64,000 bases of DNA from Ornithinimicrobium faecis (GTDB lineage: Bacteria; Actinomycetota; Actinomycetes; Actinomycetales; Dermatophilaceae). Below are positions 15,464 to 25,358 of the stretch, one piece after another. Made by a program: the position numbers and the translations under genes. The stretch covers positions 248,001 to 312,000 of the forward strand of contig NZ_CP099489.1 of NCBI RefSeq assembly GCF_023923225.1. The letters are read 5' to 3'. Numbering within the stretch: the stretch's first letter is position 1; each line of letters begins with the position of its first letter. Under the pieces are notes generated by a model. It saw only the letters and a list, made by a program, of their open reading frames with translations, was not told where the DNA came from and did not search any database.

Positions 15464-17721
15464 GGTGGTGCCTCCTCCTCGGAGCGGGTGCGTCGTGACC
15501 AGCGATAACTGGCCAGGCCGACGAACGCGGCGAGCACCAGCACGAGGACGACCAGGACGATCGAGCCCCACTGTTCCACGTCATAGCCGGTCTGGATCAT
15601 GGCCAGCACACCGGAGATGCCGATGGCGGTGAGCACGGCGATCATTGTGTCGATCCGCAGCTGATTGCGCTTGGCCGCCTCCTCCTCGCGCCGGGCTCGG
15701 GCCTCCTCGCGGCGTCGCAACCAGGTCTCGATCTGGTCGGTGACGCGGTCCGCGAGTGCCTGGCCCGCGACGTCGGTGAAGTCTGTGCGCTGGACCCACA
15801 CCGGGCGCAGGTCGAGGAGCTGGGTGATGGTGGAGCGCATCACCGGTGAGGTGACCAGCGCGGGCGACCCGACGAAGAGCAGGGTGACGCGGGCCGACGT
15901 CAGGAACTGGCGCAGTCGCAGGTGGCCGTGCTCCAGGGTGGCCAGGGAGCTCTCCAGGGCCGTGCCATCGGCCGACTCAAGGGCCTGCAGGTGTGGAGCG
16001 AGGCTGAGATAGAAGTGGCTGAGCTCGTCCTGCCACGCGGCGAACATGCCCTCGAGGCTGGCGGCGAACTCGGCGGCCTGGCCGACCGTGGCCACCATGT
16101 AGTCCGGTGAGCTGAACGAGGCGATGAGTGTGTGGTTCTCGCTGACCAGGATGTATTCGTCGGTGAGCCCTGCGCAGTCGACCACGTCCCCGAGCGGTGC
16201 GCTGTAGCGCGCCCAGAACGCGATCGACCCGATGCCGGCCGGGATCGGGTGGCACACCGCCTGGCTGCCGAAGAGCAGAGGGAGGCGCCCGGCAGCGTCC
16301 AGTGGCACTGCCTCAGCTTCGCGCCCACCCGGCAGGACGGAGGCCTCACGGATCGTTGTCACCACGTGATACATCCCAGGGCGGAAGCTCAGGGCCACGT
16401 CCGGCAGGCCGGAGCGTTCGAGCTCGTCCACGAGATCGTGCAGGACCTGGTCGACCAACCGACTCAGGCGCGACCACCCCCGGGCACCCTGGCCCGAGTC
16501 CGGCGGTGTCTGTTCGCCGAGGACCAGGTGCTGCCCGACCTCGAGCAGGTCGCCGAACTCCGGGGCGGCCATCCAGACCAGAGCGGCGAGTGTGTGGGGC
16601 AGGGCCGCCTCCACGGGCAGCTCCACCCGCGCATAGTGGTTGCCGAGCTGGGAGATGGTGATCGTGAGTCGGGCAGTCAGTGGCTCGCCATCACGTCCGA
16701 TGAGTGTGATGTCCGGCAGATCGAGCTGGGTGCCCTCGTAGCGGCGGTCCAGCGGGTCGTCGCCGCGCCAGACGTCGTCCACCAGCAGCAGGCTGGTCGG
16801 GTTGTTGGCCAGCGGCACGCCCGCGAGTGACCAGGTGGCGCCACCACGCTTGACTGTCGCCACGACCTCGCTCTGGTTGGCGTGCCGCAGCCCGAACGGG
16901 AAGACACACACGACCGAGCCGTTGTCGACACGCAGCCAGTCCTCAGTCCGAGCGGTGATCAGCCGCTCCAGCGCGACGCGGTGTGCGCGGAGTTCGCTGC
17001 GGGAGGCGTGGTCGTCGTTCGCTTCCTCTGCGGCACACAGCACGGCGCACGCCTCGTCGAGTCGATCGTCAGTGCCGTCCAGGAAGTCGGCTGCGGCCGC
17101 GGCCCCGCCCTCGACCGCTCCGAGATAGGCGAGCTGGTCGGTGAGCAGCTCGGCGATGTGCTCCTGCAGGTCGGACTCGGTGACGAGGTCGGCTGCTGCG
17201 AGCTCGGCCTCGAGCAGGCGGGTCCCCGACTGGGCGGACCGGACGATGGACCGCAGATCGCCTGTGCTGCAGGCGGACTCCAGGGTGAGGTCGGCCCGCA
17301 GGGCGAGGGCTGCTCGCACGGCCAGCGCTGCTTCTGTCTGTGCCACGGGAGGTGTGCTGGTCCAGGCGTCCTCGGCGGCATCCAGGACCTCCAGGAGCGG
17401 ACGGTGGTCCCAGGTCAGATCCCAGGCTGCCTCGCACACCACGCGGATATAGAGCGCCAGCAGGGGCTCGGTCGGGGTCCCGGACACCACGGGGATGACC
17501 TCCCGGATCACCGCGACGACCTCCTCGCGCCCGCCAGCGCCGTCACCACCGCTCCACCACACGCCCTCGATCAGCTCGCGCAGTCGCCCGCGGGCAGACG
17601 TGCGGACGGCGAGCTCCGCGAGGTGGGAGTCAAGGACGCGTCCCACCTTGTCGATCTCCTCGTCCCGCAGGGCAGGCAGCCAGGCCTCAGGCGTTGTCCG
17701 CACCTCGGCGTCCTGGCTCAT
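15460..17721 (-). CDS. Large unrecognised protein with C-terminal two-helix membrane domain
   Basis: A 753-residue protein I do not recognise. Residues 1-260 are mostly helical and Ala-rich; 260-530 look beta-rich; 550-690 are again helical. A very charged helix (WLRRREEARARREEEAAKR, about 675-693) runs into two closing transmembrane helices (about 695-715 and 722-743). A long helix entering a terminal helical hairpin recalls CorA-type or RMD1-like topology, but the CorA GMN loop motif is absent. TAATCT at 17733-17728 (minus strand) lies six bases before the ATG, so the mRNA is probably leaderless. The stop overlaps the GNAT start (GTGA). Function unknown. Confidence 0.8.
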   Translation of the reverse strand: MSQDAEVRTTPEAWLPALRDEEIDKVGRVLDSHLAELAVRTSARGRLRELIEGVWWSGGDGAGGREEVVAVIREVIPVVSGTPTEPLLALYIRVVCEAAWDLTWDHRPLLEVLDAAEDAWTSTPPVAQTEAALAVRAALALRADLTLESACSTGDLRSIVRSAQSGTRLLEAELAAADLVTESDLQEHIAELLTDQLAYLGAVEGGAAAAADFLDGTDDRLDEACAVLCAAEEANDDHASRSELRAHRVALERLITARTEDWLRVDNGSVVCVFPFGLRHANQSEVVATVKRGGATWSLAGVPLANNPTSLLLVDDVWRGDDPLDRRYEGTQLDLPDITLIGRDGEPLTARLTITISQLGNHYARVELPVEAALPHTLAALVWMAAPEFGDLLEVGQHLVLGEQTPPDSGQGARGWSRLSRLVDQVLHDLVDELERSGLPDVALSFRPGMYHVVTTIREASVLPGGREAEAVPLDAAGRLPLLFGSQAVCHPIPAGIGSIAFWARYSAPLGDVVDCAGLTDEYILVSENHTLIASFSSPDYMVATVGQAAEFAASLEGMFAAWQDELSHFYLSLAPHLQALESADGTALESSLATLEHGHLRLRQFLTSARVTLLFVGSPALVTSPVMRSTITQLLDLRPVWVQRTDFTDVAGQALADRVTDQIETWLRRREEARARREEEAAKRNQLRIDTMIAVLTAIGISGVLAMIQTGYDVEQWGSIVLVVLVLVLAAFVGLASYRWSRRTRSEEEAPP

Positions 17722-17727
17722 GGAGGG

Positions 17728-17733
17728 AGATTA
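17728..17733 (-). promoter_or_regulatory. -10 box (TAATCT) of leaderless 753-residue gene
   Basis: TAATCT on the minus strand ends six bases before the ATG at 17721. Confidence 0.55.
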
Positions 17734-17812
17734 GCGCCAGATGCCGTGCCGCGGCCCGGAATCGCTGCCTCTGCCGCTCGCAAACCTGGTGCTTCTGATC
17801 GGGTCCAGCACG

Positions 17813-17818
17813 TAGCGT
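17813..17818 (+). promoter_or_regulatory. -10 box (TAGCGT) of leaderless APH-like gene
   Basis: TAGCGT ends seven bases before the ATG at 17826, fitting a leaderless transcript. Confidence 0.5.
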
Positions 17819-17825
17819 CGCAGAC

Positions 17826-18725
17826 ATGATCACTGACGAGGAACTGGTCCGGGCGGGAACTGCGCTGGACGACCGCTTCGGAGCCGAGCGAGCCACCGCG
17901 TTCGGCCAGGCCCTGCCGGGCCTGGTGGCAGACCTGATCGACCGGTGGGAGCTGGAGGTCAGGGAGGTTCTGCCATCGGGCGCGACGTCCGTCGTCCTGG
18001 CTGTCACCGACCTCACCGGCACAGCGGGCGCGCTCAAAGTGAGCCCCGACGCCGAGTTCCTCGCCCGCCAGAGCACGATGCTGACCCACCTCGCCCCGAC
18101 CGGCCGGGTGCCCAGAGTCCTGCACGAGGACGCGTCTGCCGGGGCGGTGCTGCTGGAGCAGGTGCTGCCCGGCGAGACGCTGGACAGCTCGCGGGCGACC
18201 CCGCCCACCCCTCAGGAGTGGGCCGACCTGCTGCAGGACCTCCACGGCACGTCGACGGTGGGTGTCACCGACCTGCTGCGCCAACGTTGCGAGGACATGT
18301 TCCGCCGGATCGGAGCTCGTCAGGCGCTCGAGCGGGTCAGTGCCCACATCCCGCGGGAGTTGTGGGCGCACACGGTCCAGGAGTGCCAGAGCCTGCTCGA
18401 GACCGACCGTGAGCAGGTGGTCATCCACGGCGACCTGCACCTGGGCAACGTGCTGCGCTCGCAGGAGCACGGGCTGGTCGTGATCGACCCCAAACTGTGC
18501 GTCGGCGACCGCTGCTTCGACCTGGTCGACTTCGTGGTCACCAACGGAACGTCGGATCAGATGACCACCCGAGCCCTCGAGCTGGCTCCCCTGGTCGGGA
18601 TCGACGCCGAGCGGGTGCTGCGATGGTGCCGGGTCAACGCCGTGGCCACCGCGATCTCGAGGACGACCTGGACCGGTCCCGATGAGTGGACGCAGACGTT
18701 GCTGGAGTTTGCTCAGCAGCGCTGA
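17826..18725 (+). CDS. APH(6)/hydroxyurea-kinase-like phosphotransferase
   Basis: A 299-residue cytoplasmic kinase-fold enzyme. The catalytic loop HGDLHLGN lies near residue 201 and the metal-binding segment VIDPKLCVGDRCFDLVDF near 219-236. The IDPK-x-x-x-GD-x-x-FD pattern is that of the aminoglycoside/hydroxyurea resistance kinase family (streptomycin 6-phosphotransferase relatives) rather than the general APH(3') group. Many chromosomal members have no proven antibiotic substrate, so resistance is only possible. It is divergent from the 753-residue gene and convergent with the subtilisin gene. Confidence 0.8.
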   Translation: MITDEELVRAGTALDDRFGAERATAFGQALPGLVADLIDRWELEVREVLPSGATSVVLAVTDLTGTAGALKVSPDAEFLARQSTMLTHLAPTGRVPRVLHEDASAGAVLLEQVLPGETLDSSRATPPTPQEWADLLQDLHGTSTVGVTDLLRQRCEDMFRRIGARQALERVSAHIPRELWAHTVQECQSLLETDREQVVIHGDLHLGNVLRSQEHGLVVIDPKLCVGDRCFDLVDFVVTNGTSDQMTTRALELAPLVGIDAERVLRWCRVNAVATAISRTTWTGPDEWTQTLLEFAQQR

Positions 18726-18784
18726 GCGAGATCTCGACCCGAGCACGACCGGCTGGAGTCCCTCACGTTGCTGTCAGCGCACAG

Positions 18785-18824
18785 CAGTGGGCGGCCGCAA
18801 ATCCACGGTTGCGGCCGCCCACTG
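18785..18824. terminator. Perfect bidirectional hairpin
   Basis: CAGTGGGCGGCCGCAA (18785-18800) and TTGCGGCCGCCCACTG (18809-18824) form a perfect 16-bp stem with an eight-base loop, midway between two convergent gene ends. A second smaller inverted repeat (CCTCTGAT 18864-18871 with ATCAGAGG 18887-18894) overlaps the subtilisin stop. Confidence 0.75.
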
Positions 18825-18887
18825 ATCACGTGACGCGTTCCAGGATCTCGTGATCGAAAGACCCCTCTGATGAGAGGCTTCTCCCGA

Positions 18888-21800
18888 TCAGAGGCGGGGG
18901 TCCTCCTGGATCTTGAGCGTGTTGAGGATCTGCTCGCGCTGACGTCGCTCGCCGAACAGCTCCACCACCAGGTCGCCTCCGGCGTGATCGATCGTCACCG
19001 AGTGCGTGTCCGCGGTGAGCGCACCAACCTCGGCCTGCACGTCGTGCTCATACAGTGCGACCTCGCCACCGACCAGAACATCGAACAGGCGAGCACCCGG
19101 TTTCACGTTCTCCAACTCTGCGAAGCCGAGCTCCACCCGGTAGGCCCCGGAAGGTGCGTCCTCGAAGACATACGAGAAGGATCGGCCGCTGCGCTGGGTG
19201 CGGAAGATGGCGTCCTCTTCCGTGTCGGCGATGTCGGCCTCCGTGGACCGGGCCTTCCCGCCCAGATGTCCCCAGTTGCCCGCGCCCTGGCCAGCGTCGA
19301 ACTCCTGGTCGGGTGACCACACGAAGCCCGCACCGTCGGTGTGACCCTGCCCGCCGGCATCCACGCCCAGCCAATAGGCCGAGGTGGCCATCCGGGCAGT
19401 GACCGGCTGCTCAGGGGCGCGCCCTGCGGTCGCGGACACGAGCACCTCACCCGCCAGGATGCCGGACTCTGCCCCTGCGTTGTCCACAGTCGCAACCACC
19501 GTTGTGGACTCACCGACGGCAAGCTCGGCGGGAGCTGTCGTGCCGTCCCCGCCCAGGGAGAGCCAGGACAGATCAACCGGCTCGCCGTCGCTGTTGCGTT
19601 CCGCCAGTTCGAGGTCCAGCGGGGCGCTGCCGGTGTTGGTCACCGTGAACTCGGCGCTCGCGGTCTCGTCCGGGCCGAGCAGCCAGTCCAGCTCGCCGTC
19701 GATGTCGGCGATGCCCGTGGTCAACTCAGCATCGGTCGTGGCGGCCTGCCCCTTCTCGGTGATGGTCACCGTGTCCTGAGAGGTCTGGTAGTGCGGGGAG
19801 CTTGCCTCCACGGTGTGCTCGCCGACCAGGGCCTGGGTCTTCCAGCGCCCCAACTCGTCGCTGATGATCGTCCGAGGAGTCTCCTCGCCGTCGTGGGTGA
19901 GCGTGAGGGTGGCACCTGCGACGGGCTCGCCGTCGTTGGCGTCGAGGACCGTGCCCTCGATCGTCCCCGACTGGGGCAGGACATACTCCAGGCCCAGCCC
20001 CGGGGTGAGCACCGGCTCGTTGTAGGAGTAGCGCTCCACCGGGTTGCCCGCCAGGCTCTGGACGCCGATCGTTGCTGATGATCCCTTGGACAACGGGTTG
20101 TCCCCGCCGACGCCAGGGCCGTAGCCGATCTGGATGCGCCCGTCCTCGATGAGGGTGACGGAGAAGCTCACCCGCTGCGACGGATCGGACCGGAAGACGA
20201 GATCGCGATACTCGATGATCTGCGCCTGGAGCCCGCCGACCGTGGTGGTTCCGACATAGATGCCCGCCTCGTCGTCGAGGGTCAACTCGTCCCAGAAGGC
20301 ATAGATCGAGTCGGCATCATCCCGCGTCGGCAGGTCCGTGTTGGACGCGCGCGTGCGGGTGCGGTCGAAGGTCAGCAGACCGTTGGGGGCCACGCACACC
20401 CCGTCCCAGGCGCCGTCATAGAACGGGAAGTCGAACGCAAACCACAGCACTCCGCAGCCGCTCCCGCTCCACCCGGTGTCGGTGGTGCCCTGGCGATACA
20501 GGTCGGTGGTCTCGGTCAGCGTGTAGGACCGTCCGGCAGGAACAACAGGCACCTCACCGGGCTCCGGTTCGGTCGGTTCTGGTGCCGGTGCTCCCGTCCC
20601 ACGCGGGTCGAGGGTGACCCGCAGGGTGGCCAGGGCTGGTCCCTTCAAGCCCTTCGCCCCGCGCGCGTCGACGGTCAGGGGTCCACCGTCGTGCTCGATG
20701 ACTGCGCTGCGCACATCGGCTGTGTTCTGGCCGACCCTGGCTGCGGCGTCGTAGGCGTACTCGACCACGACGTCATTGACCAGGACGTCGAAGACGCGCC
20801 GACCAGGCTTGGCCTTGTCGATCTCGGCGAAGCCGAGCTCGACAAGGTAGCGCCCCTCTGGTGCGTTGTCGAAGGTGTATTCCAGGTCCGTGCGGATGGC
20901 CATGCGCTGCTGCTGGAACAGGGCGTCATCCTCGGTGTCCTGGACATCCGACGTGGTCGAGATGGTGCGGTTCTTGCCGTGGTGGCCCCAGGACCCCTCG
21001 GTGTGGGCCTGATCTGCCGCCCACGTGAACCCGATGCCGTCCGTCTCGGCGCTCCCGCCGGCGTTCACCGCGACCTGGTAAGGCGTGGTGGTGATGGCGA
21101 CGGGGACGTATTCCTTGGACTGCCGACCGGAGTCGGAGCGCACGAGGATGTTCGCCGCGAGGACCCCTGGCTCGGCGGCCTCGGTGGAGTAGGAGACCTC
21201 GACCGTCGTTGACTCGCCCGGTGCCAGCGTGCCGCCGGTCGTGGACAGCGAGAGCCACGGCAGGTCGGTGACCAGGTCGTCCTCGACGTCGATCAGCAGC
21301 ACCTCGTCACTGAACTGGTCGACGGCCCACAGGGCGCCGGTGGCGTCGGTTGCCAGGCCGCCGGCCTGCCCACTCTGCTGACCGGGGAACCACCACGCGT
21401 TGACCAGGCTGCAGTCGACGGGGTCGACCTGCAGGAGTCGGGTGGGGCGATCAGTCGTCCGGTCGGTGTACCAGATGGTGTCCGAGGTGGGGTTGTAGGC
21501 CAGCCCCATCACCTCGCGGAGTGGTGGTTCGCAGTAGGACAGGAACTCACCCGGCGTCTCGTGCGAGGTGCCGGCGACCGTGCCGATCGCGCCGATGCCG
21601 CGACCGCCCACATAGAAGACGTCGAGGTTGGCGTTGTACGTGAGTCCGGTCAGCTGCGTGTTGGACCAGGCACCCGCAATCTCGCGGGTCTTCTCGCCCG
21701 TCTCGCGGTCGAAGCAGTGAATCAGGCTGGCCGGGCTGTCCTCGATCTGGCACATGTCACCGGTCAGGGTGTCGAAGGTCAGGTCGAAGGCGCGGAAGTC

Positions 21801-24800
21801 CGGGTTCCACTTCGCCGGGAACTCCTTGCCCGTCTTCTCTCCGGCCACGGTGTAGACCGCGTTGATCCGCTCGCTGTAGTCGTGGACCCAGACGTCGCCG
21901 TCGAAGCCCACGCCGGTGGCAGAGGTCATGTCGGTGGCGATCCGCGCCAGGACGTCACCACCGGAGTGGGTGCCGATCTGGTCTGTCTCGTCGTCGAGTG
22001 GTGTGCCCGCTCCGTCGCCGGTGCTGGACTCCGCGAAGACCTCCGGCGCAGCGCCTGCTGCCTCGTTCCACGCCGTCAGGTCGAGCGTGTTCTGCTCTCC
22101 GGTCGCGGTGCGCGTCGTCACGTTGCCAGTGTCCAGCTCCGGATGACGCGCCATCTCGCCCAGGTCGAAAGTGACCGGCGCCGTGCCCGGGTTGGTCAGG
22201 GTCAGCGTTCCGGTGCCGTTCTGGTCGGCTCCGAGCACTGCGTCCAGACCCTCGGGTGCCAGGTCGGCGATGCCGGTGGTGAGTTGCGCATCGACCTCGG
22301 CTGTCGCATACAACTCCTCGAGGGAGACCTCGTAGTCCTCGGCCACATAGTTGGGAGCGACCACGCTCAGCGTGTAGTCACCGGTGTGCAGCTGCCGACG
22401 GAAGGAGCCGTCAGCGCCGGTCGTGACGTCCTCCACCAGCCCGTCGTCGTCGGCGATCGTGACGGTTGCCCCGGCAATCGGGAGGCCGTCGTTGGCGTCG
22501 GTGACCGTGGTGTCGACATAGCCGAAGTCGGGCATGTCGTAGGTCACGACCATGCCCTCGTGCAGCACTGCCGCGTTCTCGGAGAACCGGATGCCGTCCT
22601 GGCCCTCCCAGCCCTGGATCCCGGTGAGCGAGACCAGGCCTGCCGTCAGCGGGTCCTCGGCGCCCACGCCGTCGCCGTAGCCGTAGATGACGGTGCCGGA
22701 GCGGGTGATGGTGGCCGAGAAACTGATCGGCGTCTCGGACTCGCGGGGGTAGTTCGACCCACCCCAGATGATGACGTCGCGATACTCGATCACGAACGCG
22801 TCCTCACCGTCGACGGTGGTCTCCGCGGTGTAGATCCCGCCATCGTCGAACCGCAGGGCGCTCTGGGTGTAGAACGGGAAGAGCGCGGCACCGCCGTGGC
22901 CGGGTCCGGAGGTCTGCGACTCGACGGCGACGACGCCACGCTTGCCGATGTTGAGGGTGTCGTGGCTGGTGTTGTAGATGGCCACCGGGAACGGCAGCTC
23001 GACCTGGGACCAGACGCCGGAGGCGAACTCCACCTTGTCGGTGCCGGTGCGGAACTCGCCCTCGGAGACCGCGCAGGTGTAGCCCCACTCGTCGACAACG
23101 AGGCCGACCGGCACGGTGACTGCCTCATCAGCATCGACGCTCAGCGGCACGGAGACCGGTGAGAAGCAGGCGTTTGGCAACACGTCCAGGGAGTAGTCAC
23201 CGAGGGGGACGTCGGAGAAGGTGAAGGTGCCGTCCGCGGCTGTGCTCACGGTCGGCAGTGGGGTGTGGGGGATAGTGACCGTGGCATTCGGGACGGGCTC
23301 ACCCTCCTCGGTGACGACGGTGCCGGTCACGGTGTGCCGCGCAGCGGGCTCGAGGGTGAGCGAGATGGTCGCGTCCTCACCGATCGCCACCGTGGCCTGC
23401 CCCGTGCCCTCCAGATAGCCGAACGCCGAGGCGGTGAGTTCGTAGTCGCCAGCCGGCAGGTTGACAGTGAAGGTGCCGTCCTCGGTTGTGCCGATGGTCC
23501 GGCTGAACGGACCCTCGATCGTGACCTCGGCGCCAGCGACCGGTTCACCGTCAGAGGCGACGGAGCCGGTCAGGGTGCCGCCCTCTCGGGGAGCGAGCTG
23601 GATGAGCCGGGCGAGGTCGAGGCGACCCTCGCCATACTTGTTGTTGAACTCTGCCGTGCCACCGCACTGCGTGTCGTCCACGTCCACCGCCGACTCCGCG
23701 AGGAGCTGGCGTGTGATCTCGATCTGGCCGATGAGTGTCGGGTCGTAACTCCACAGCGCGGCCACCGCGCCAGCGACGTGGGGGGACGCCATCGAGGTGC
23801 CACTGATGGTGTTGTAGCTGTCACCTGGCCAGGTCGAGCGCACGCTCACCCCTGGCGCGGAGATCTCCGGCTTGATCACACCGTCCTCGCCCTCACCCTT
23901 GCGGGAGAACGCGCCGAGGGATCCGGTCGAGCCGAAGGCGCCCACTGAGTAGGCGTTCGGGTGGGAACCGGGGGACGAGACGGTGTCGCAGGCCGCGCCC
24001 GGTGAGGTGTTGCCAGCCGACCAGACACTGAAGATGCCAGCGGCGGTCCACGCGTCGTTGATGGGGGTGAAGAAGTCGGAGTAGGCCTGCTCCTGGCTGG
24101 TGCCCCACGAGTTGTTCACGATGTGCGGTCGCTTCGACACGTCCGGGTTCTCACCGCTGAGGTCAGTGGGCGCCAGGATCCACCAGCCGGACTCGAGCAG
24201 AGTCTGGAAACCGGTGTCCTCGCAGCACCCGTTGGTCGCGATCCACTGCGCGTCTGGGGCGACGCCGACCTGATTGTCGGCGCCGTCGCTGCCCACCATG
24301 GTGCCCATGGTGTGCGTGCCGTGGCCGTTGTCGTCGCAGGGCGCATCGCTGCAGTCGTTGCGGGTGTTGAACCAGTTGTAGTTGTGATCGTAGGAGCCGT
24401 CAGCGCGCGCTCCGCGATAGCTCTCGACCAGTGCCGGATGGTCAAACTGGACACCAGAGTCGATGTTGGACACCGTGATGCCCGCACCGGTGGCGCCCTG
24501 TTCCCACGCCTCTGGGGCGTTGATGAAGTCCAGCCCCCACTCGACATCTGAGTCCGCAGCCGATGCCCGTTCCGTCGCTGGGAGCGGCTCGACGAGCCCG
24601 ACATCCGGGGTCTCGTGCAGCTCGATGACGCCGCTGTCGGCGGCCAGGCCCAGCGCCAGGTCTTCTGTGCCACCCTTGACCAGCACGAGGTTGGCGATCG
24701 GGAACGACTCGTAGTCGACGCCCGCGGCCTCCAGGTCCGGGGCGATCGTGGCGAGGGAGTCCTCGGCGGCCTCGGCCAACGTGTCATAGACGAACTGTCC

Positions 24801-25052
24801 GCGCTCGGTCCAGTCCGGGATGTCCTGGGCGGCCGCAAGACTCGGCTGCTCGAACGAGATCCAGAAGTCGGTGGACGGCTCGGCGTCGAAGGCCGCGAGC
24901 AGCTCCGGCTCGATCTTGTCCACGGCCGTGGCCGACGGCGAGCTCGTGGCGTCTGGGTCGGCGGGCGGGGGGTCGGCCTGTGCTGAGGTGGGTGCGCCCA
25001 CACTCAGGCCCAGGACCATGGCCAGGGACGTCAGGACGGCAATGCGTCTCAT
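18888..25052 (-). CDS. Giant secreted subtilisin-like (S8) protease with malectin-like domains
   Basis: A 2054-residue exported serine protease. A signal peptide (MRRIAVL..., cleavage near 27) is followed by an I9-like propeptide, then the S8 catalytic domain with Asp in SNIDSGV (about 198), His in GHGTHTMG (about 244), Asn in SAGN (about 348) and Ser in GTSMASPH (about 420). Downstream lie carboxypeptidase-regulatory-like repeats, an NHL-like segment (GLAYNPTSDTIWYTD), and two malectin-like domains (DNA about 21085-20590 and 19390-18900), each preceded by a DANDG...PVAGAT repeat and an LTTGIAD linker: an internal duplication. No sortase signal is seen, so it is probably released. ATG 25052 is chosen for AAAGGAAA upstream and a proper signal peptide. 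The LAL regulator upstream may control it (inference). Confidence 0.9.
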   Translation of the reverse strand: MRRIAVLTSLAMVLGLSVGAPTSAQADPPPADPDATSSPSATAVDKIEPELLAAFDAEPSTDFWISFEQPSLAAAQDIPDWTERGQFVYDTLAEAAEDSLATIAPDLEAAGVDYESFPIANLVLVKGGTEDLALGLAADSGVIELHETPDVGLVEPLPATERASAADSDVEWGLDFINAPEAWEQGATGAGITVSNIDSGVQFDHPALVESYRGARADGSYDHNYNWFNTRNDCSDAPCDDNGHGTHTMGTMVGSDGADNQVGVAPDAQWIATNGCCEDTGFQTLLESGWWILAPTDLSGENPDVSKRPHIVNNSWGTSQEQAYSDFFTPINDAWTAAGIFSVWSAGNTSPGAACDTVSSPGSHPNAYSVGAFGSTGSLGAFSRKGEGEDGVIKPEISAPGVSVRSTWPGDSYNTISGTSMASPHVAGAVAALWSYDPTLIGQIEITRQLLAESAVDVDDTQCGGTAEFNNKYGEGRLDLARLIQLAPREGGTLTGSVASDGEPVAGAEVTIEGPFSRTIGTTEDGTFTVNLPAGDYELTASAFGYLEGTGQATVAIGEDATISLTLEPAARHTVTGTVVTEEGEPVPNATVTIPHTPLPTVSTAADGTFTFSDVPLGDYSLDVLPNACFSPVSVPLSVDADEAVTVPVGLVVDEWGYTCAVSEGEFRTGTDKVEFASGVWSQVELPFPVAIYNTSHDTLNIGKRGVVAVESQTSGPGHGGAALFPFYTQSALRFDDGGIYTAETTVDGEDAFVIEYRDVIIWGGSNYPRESETPISFSATITRSGTVIYGYGDGVGAEDPLTAGLVSLTGIQGWEGQDGIRFSENAAVLHEGMVVTYDMPDFGYVDTTVTDANDGLPIAGATVTIADDDGLVEDVTTGADGSFRRQLHTGDYTLSVVAPNYVAEDYEVSLEELYATAEVDAQLTTGIADLAPEGLDAVLGADQNGTGTLTLTNPGTAPVTFDLGEMARHPELDTGNVTTRTATGEQNTLDLTAWNEAAGAAPEVFAESSTGDGAGTPLDDETDQIGTHSGGDVLARIATDMTSATGVGFDGDVWVHDYSERINAVYTVAGEKTGKEFPAKWNPDFRAFDLTFDTLTGDMCQIEDSPASLIHCFDRETGEKTREIAGAWSNTQLTGLTYNANLDVFYVGGRGIGAIGTVAGTSHETPGEFLSYCEPPLREVMGLAYNPTSDTIWYTDRTTDRPTRLLQVDPVDCSLVNAWWFPGQQSGQAGGLATDATGALWAVDQFSDEVLLIDVEDDLVTDLPWLSLSTTGGTLAPGESTTVEVSYSTEAAEPGVLAANILVRSDSGRQSKEYVPVAITTTPYQVAVNAGGSAETDGIGFTWAADQAHTEGSWGHHGKNRTISTTSDVQDTEDDALFQQQRMAIRTDLEYTFDNAPEGRYLVELGFAEIDKAKPGRRVFDVLVNDVVVEYAYDAAARVGQNTADVRSAVIEHDGGPLTVDARGAKGLKGPALATLRVTLDPRGTGAPAPEPTEPEPGEVPVVPAGRSYTLTETTDLYRQGTTDTGWSGSGCGVLWFAFDFPFYDGAWDGVCVAPNGLLTFDRTRTRASNTDLPTRDDADSIYAFWDELTLDDEAGIYVGTTTVGGLQAQIIEYRDLVFRSDPSQRVSFSVTLIEDGRIQIGYGPGVGGDNPLSKGSSATIGVQSLAGNPVERYSYNEPVLTPGLGLEYVLPQSGTIEGTVLDANDGEPVAGATLTLTHDGEETPRTIISDELGRWKTQALVGEHTVEASSPHYQTSQDTVTITEKGQAATTDAELTTGIADIDGELDWLLGPDETASAEFTVTNTGSAPLDLELAERNSDGEPVDLSWLSLGGDGTTAPAELAVGESTTVVATVDNAGAESGILAGEVLVSATAGRAPEQPVTARMATSAYWLGVDAGGQGHTDGAGFVWSPDQEFDAGQGAGNWGHLGGKARSTEADIADTEEDAIFRTQRSGRSFSYVFEDAPSGAYRVELGFAELENVKPGARLFDVLVGGEVALYEHDVQAEVGALTADTHSVTIDHAGGDLVVELFGERRQREQILNTLKIQEDPRL

Positions 25053-25358
25053 CAGATTTCCTTTCGCACACACCTGCAGCGTGGCGTCTTCGGCACGGTG
25101 GCCGTTGGGTTCTTACAGAGGTTGGTAGGGGTCGCGTCGATGCGTGTCGAGCGATGCGTCGTCAGGTTCCGCCTGCGCTGCGGTGGGTCGATCGGGTGCG
25201 GCACCCGTCGGACCCTTCGGTGGACAGGGAGGCGCGGACTTGGCGGCATCGCTCGGTCGAGGATCGTCCTGTGGCATTCACCACTCCGGGGTCTGGGTCA
25301 TAGGTCCCCATCGTGGGTGCAGCAGACCTGCGTCGCTATCCTGCGGATGCGTTAATCA
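25053..25358. other. Intergenic region upstream of the subtilisin gene
   Basis: This 306-base gap lies between the end of the LuxR gene and the start of the subtilisin gene. It should hold the protease promoter on the minus strand. A small palindrome, CGGGTG-CGG-CACCCG, lies at 25193-25207. No credible coding sequence, repeat or clear -35/-10 pair is evident. Confidence 0.5.

Noticed and set aside
17826..18725. Calling the APH-like gene a streptomycin resistance gene
   Set aside because: The motifs support the family, but many chromosomal members have no shown antibiotic substrate.
21561..23162. 533-codon open frame on the plus strand
   Set aside because: It lies antisense inside the subtilisin gene; its protein is Gly/Val/Arg/Asp-rich with no domain, as expected for a shadow in GC-rich DNA.
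25193..25207. CGGGTG-CGG-CACCCG palindrome as a terminator of the LuxR gene
   Set aside because: Only six base pairs with a three-base loop and no T tract; kept as a note within the intergenic entry.
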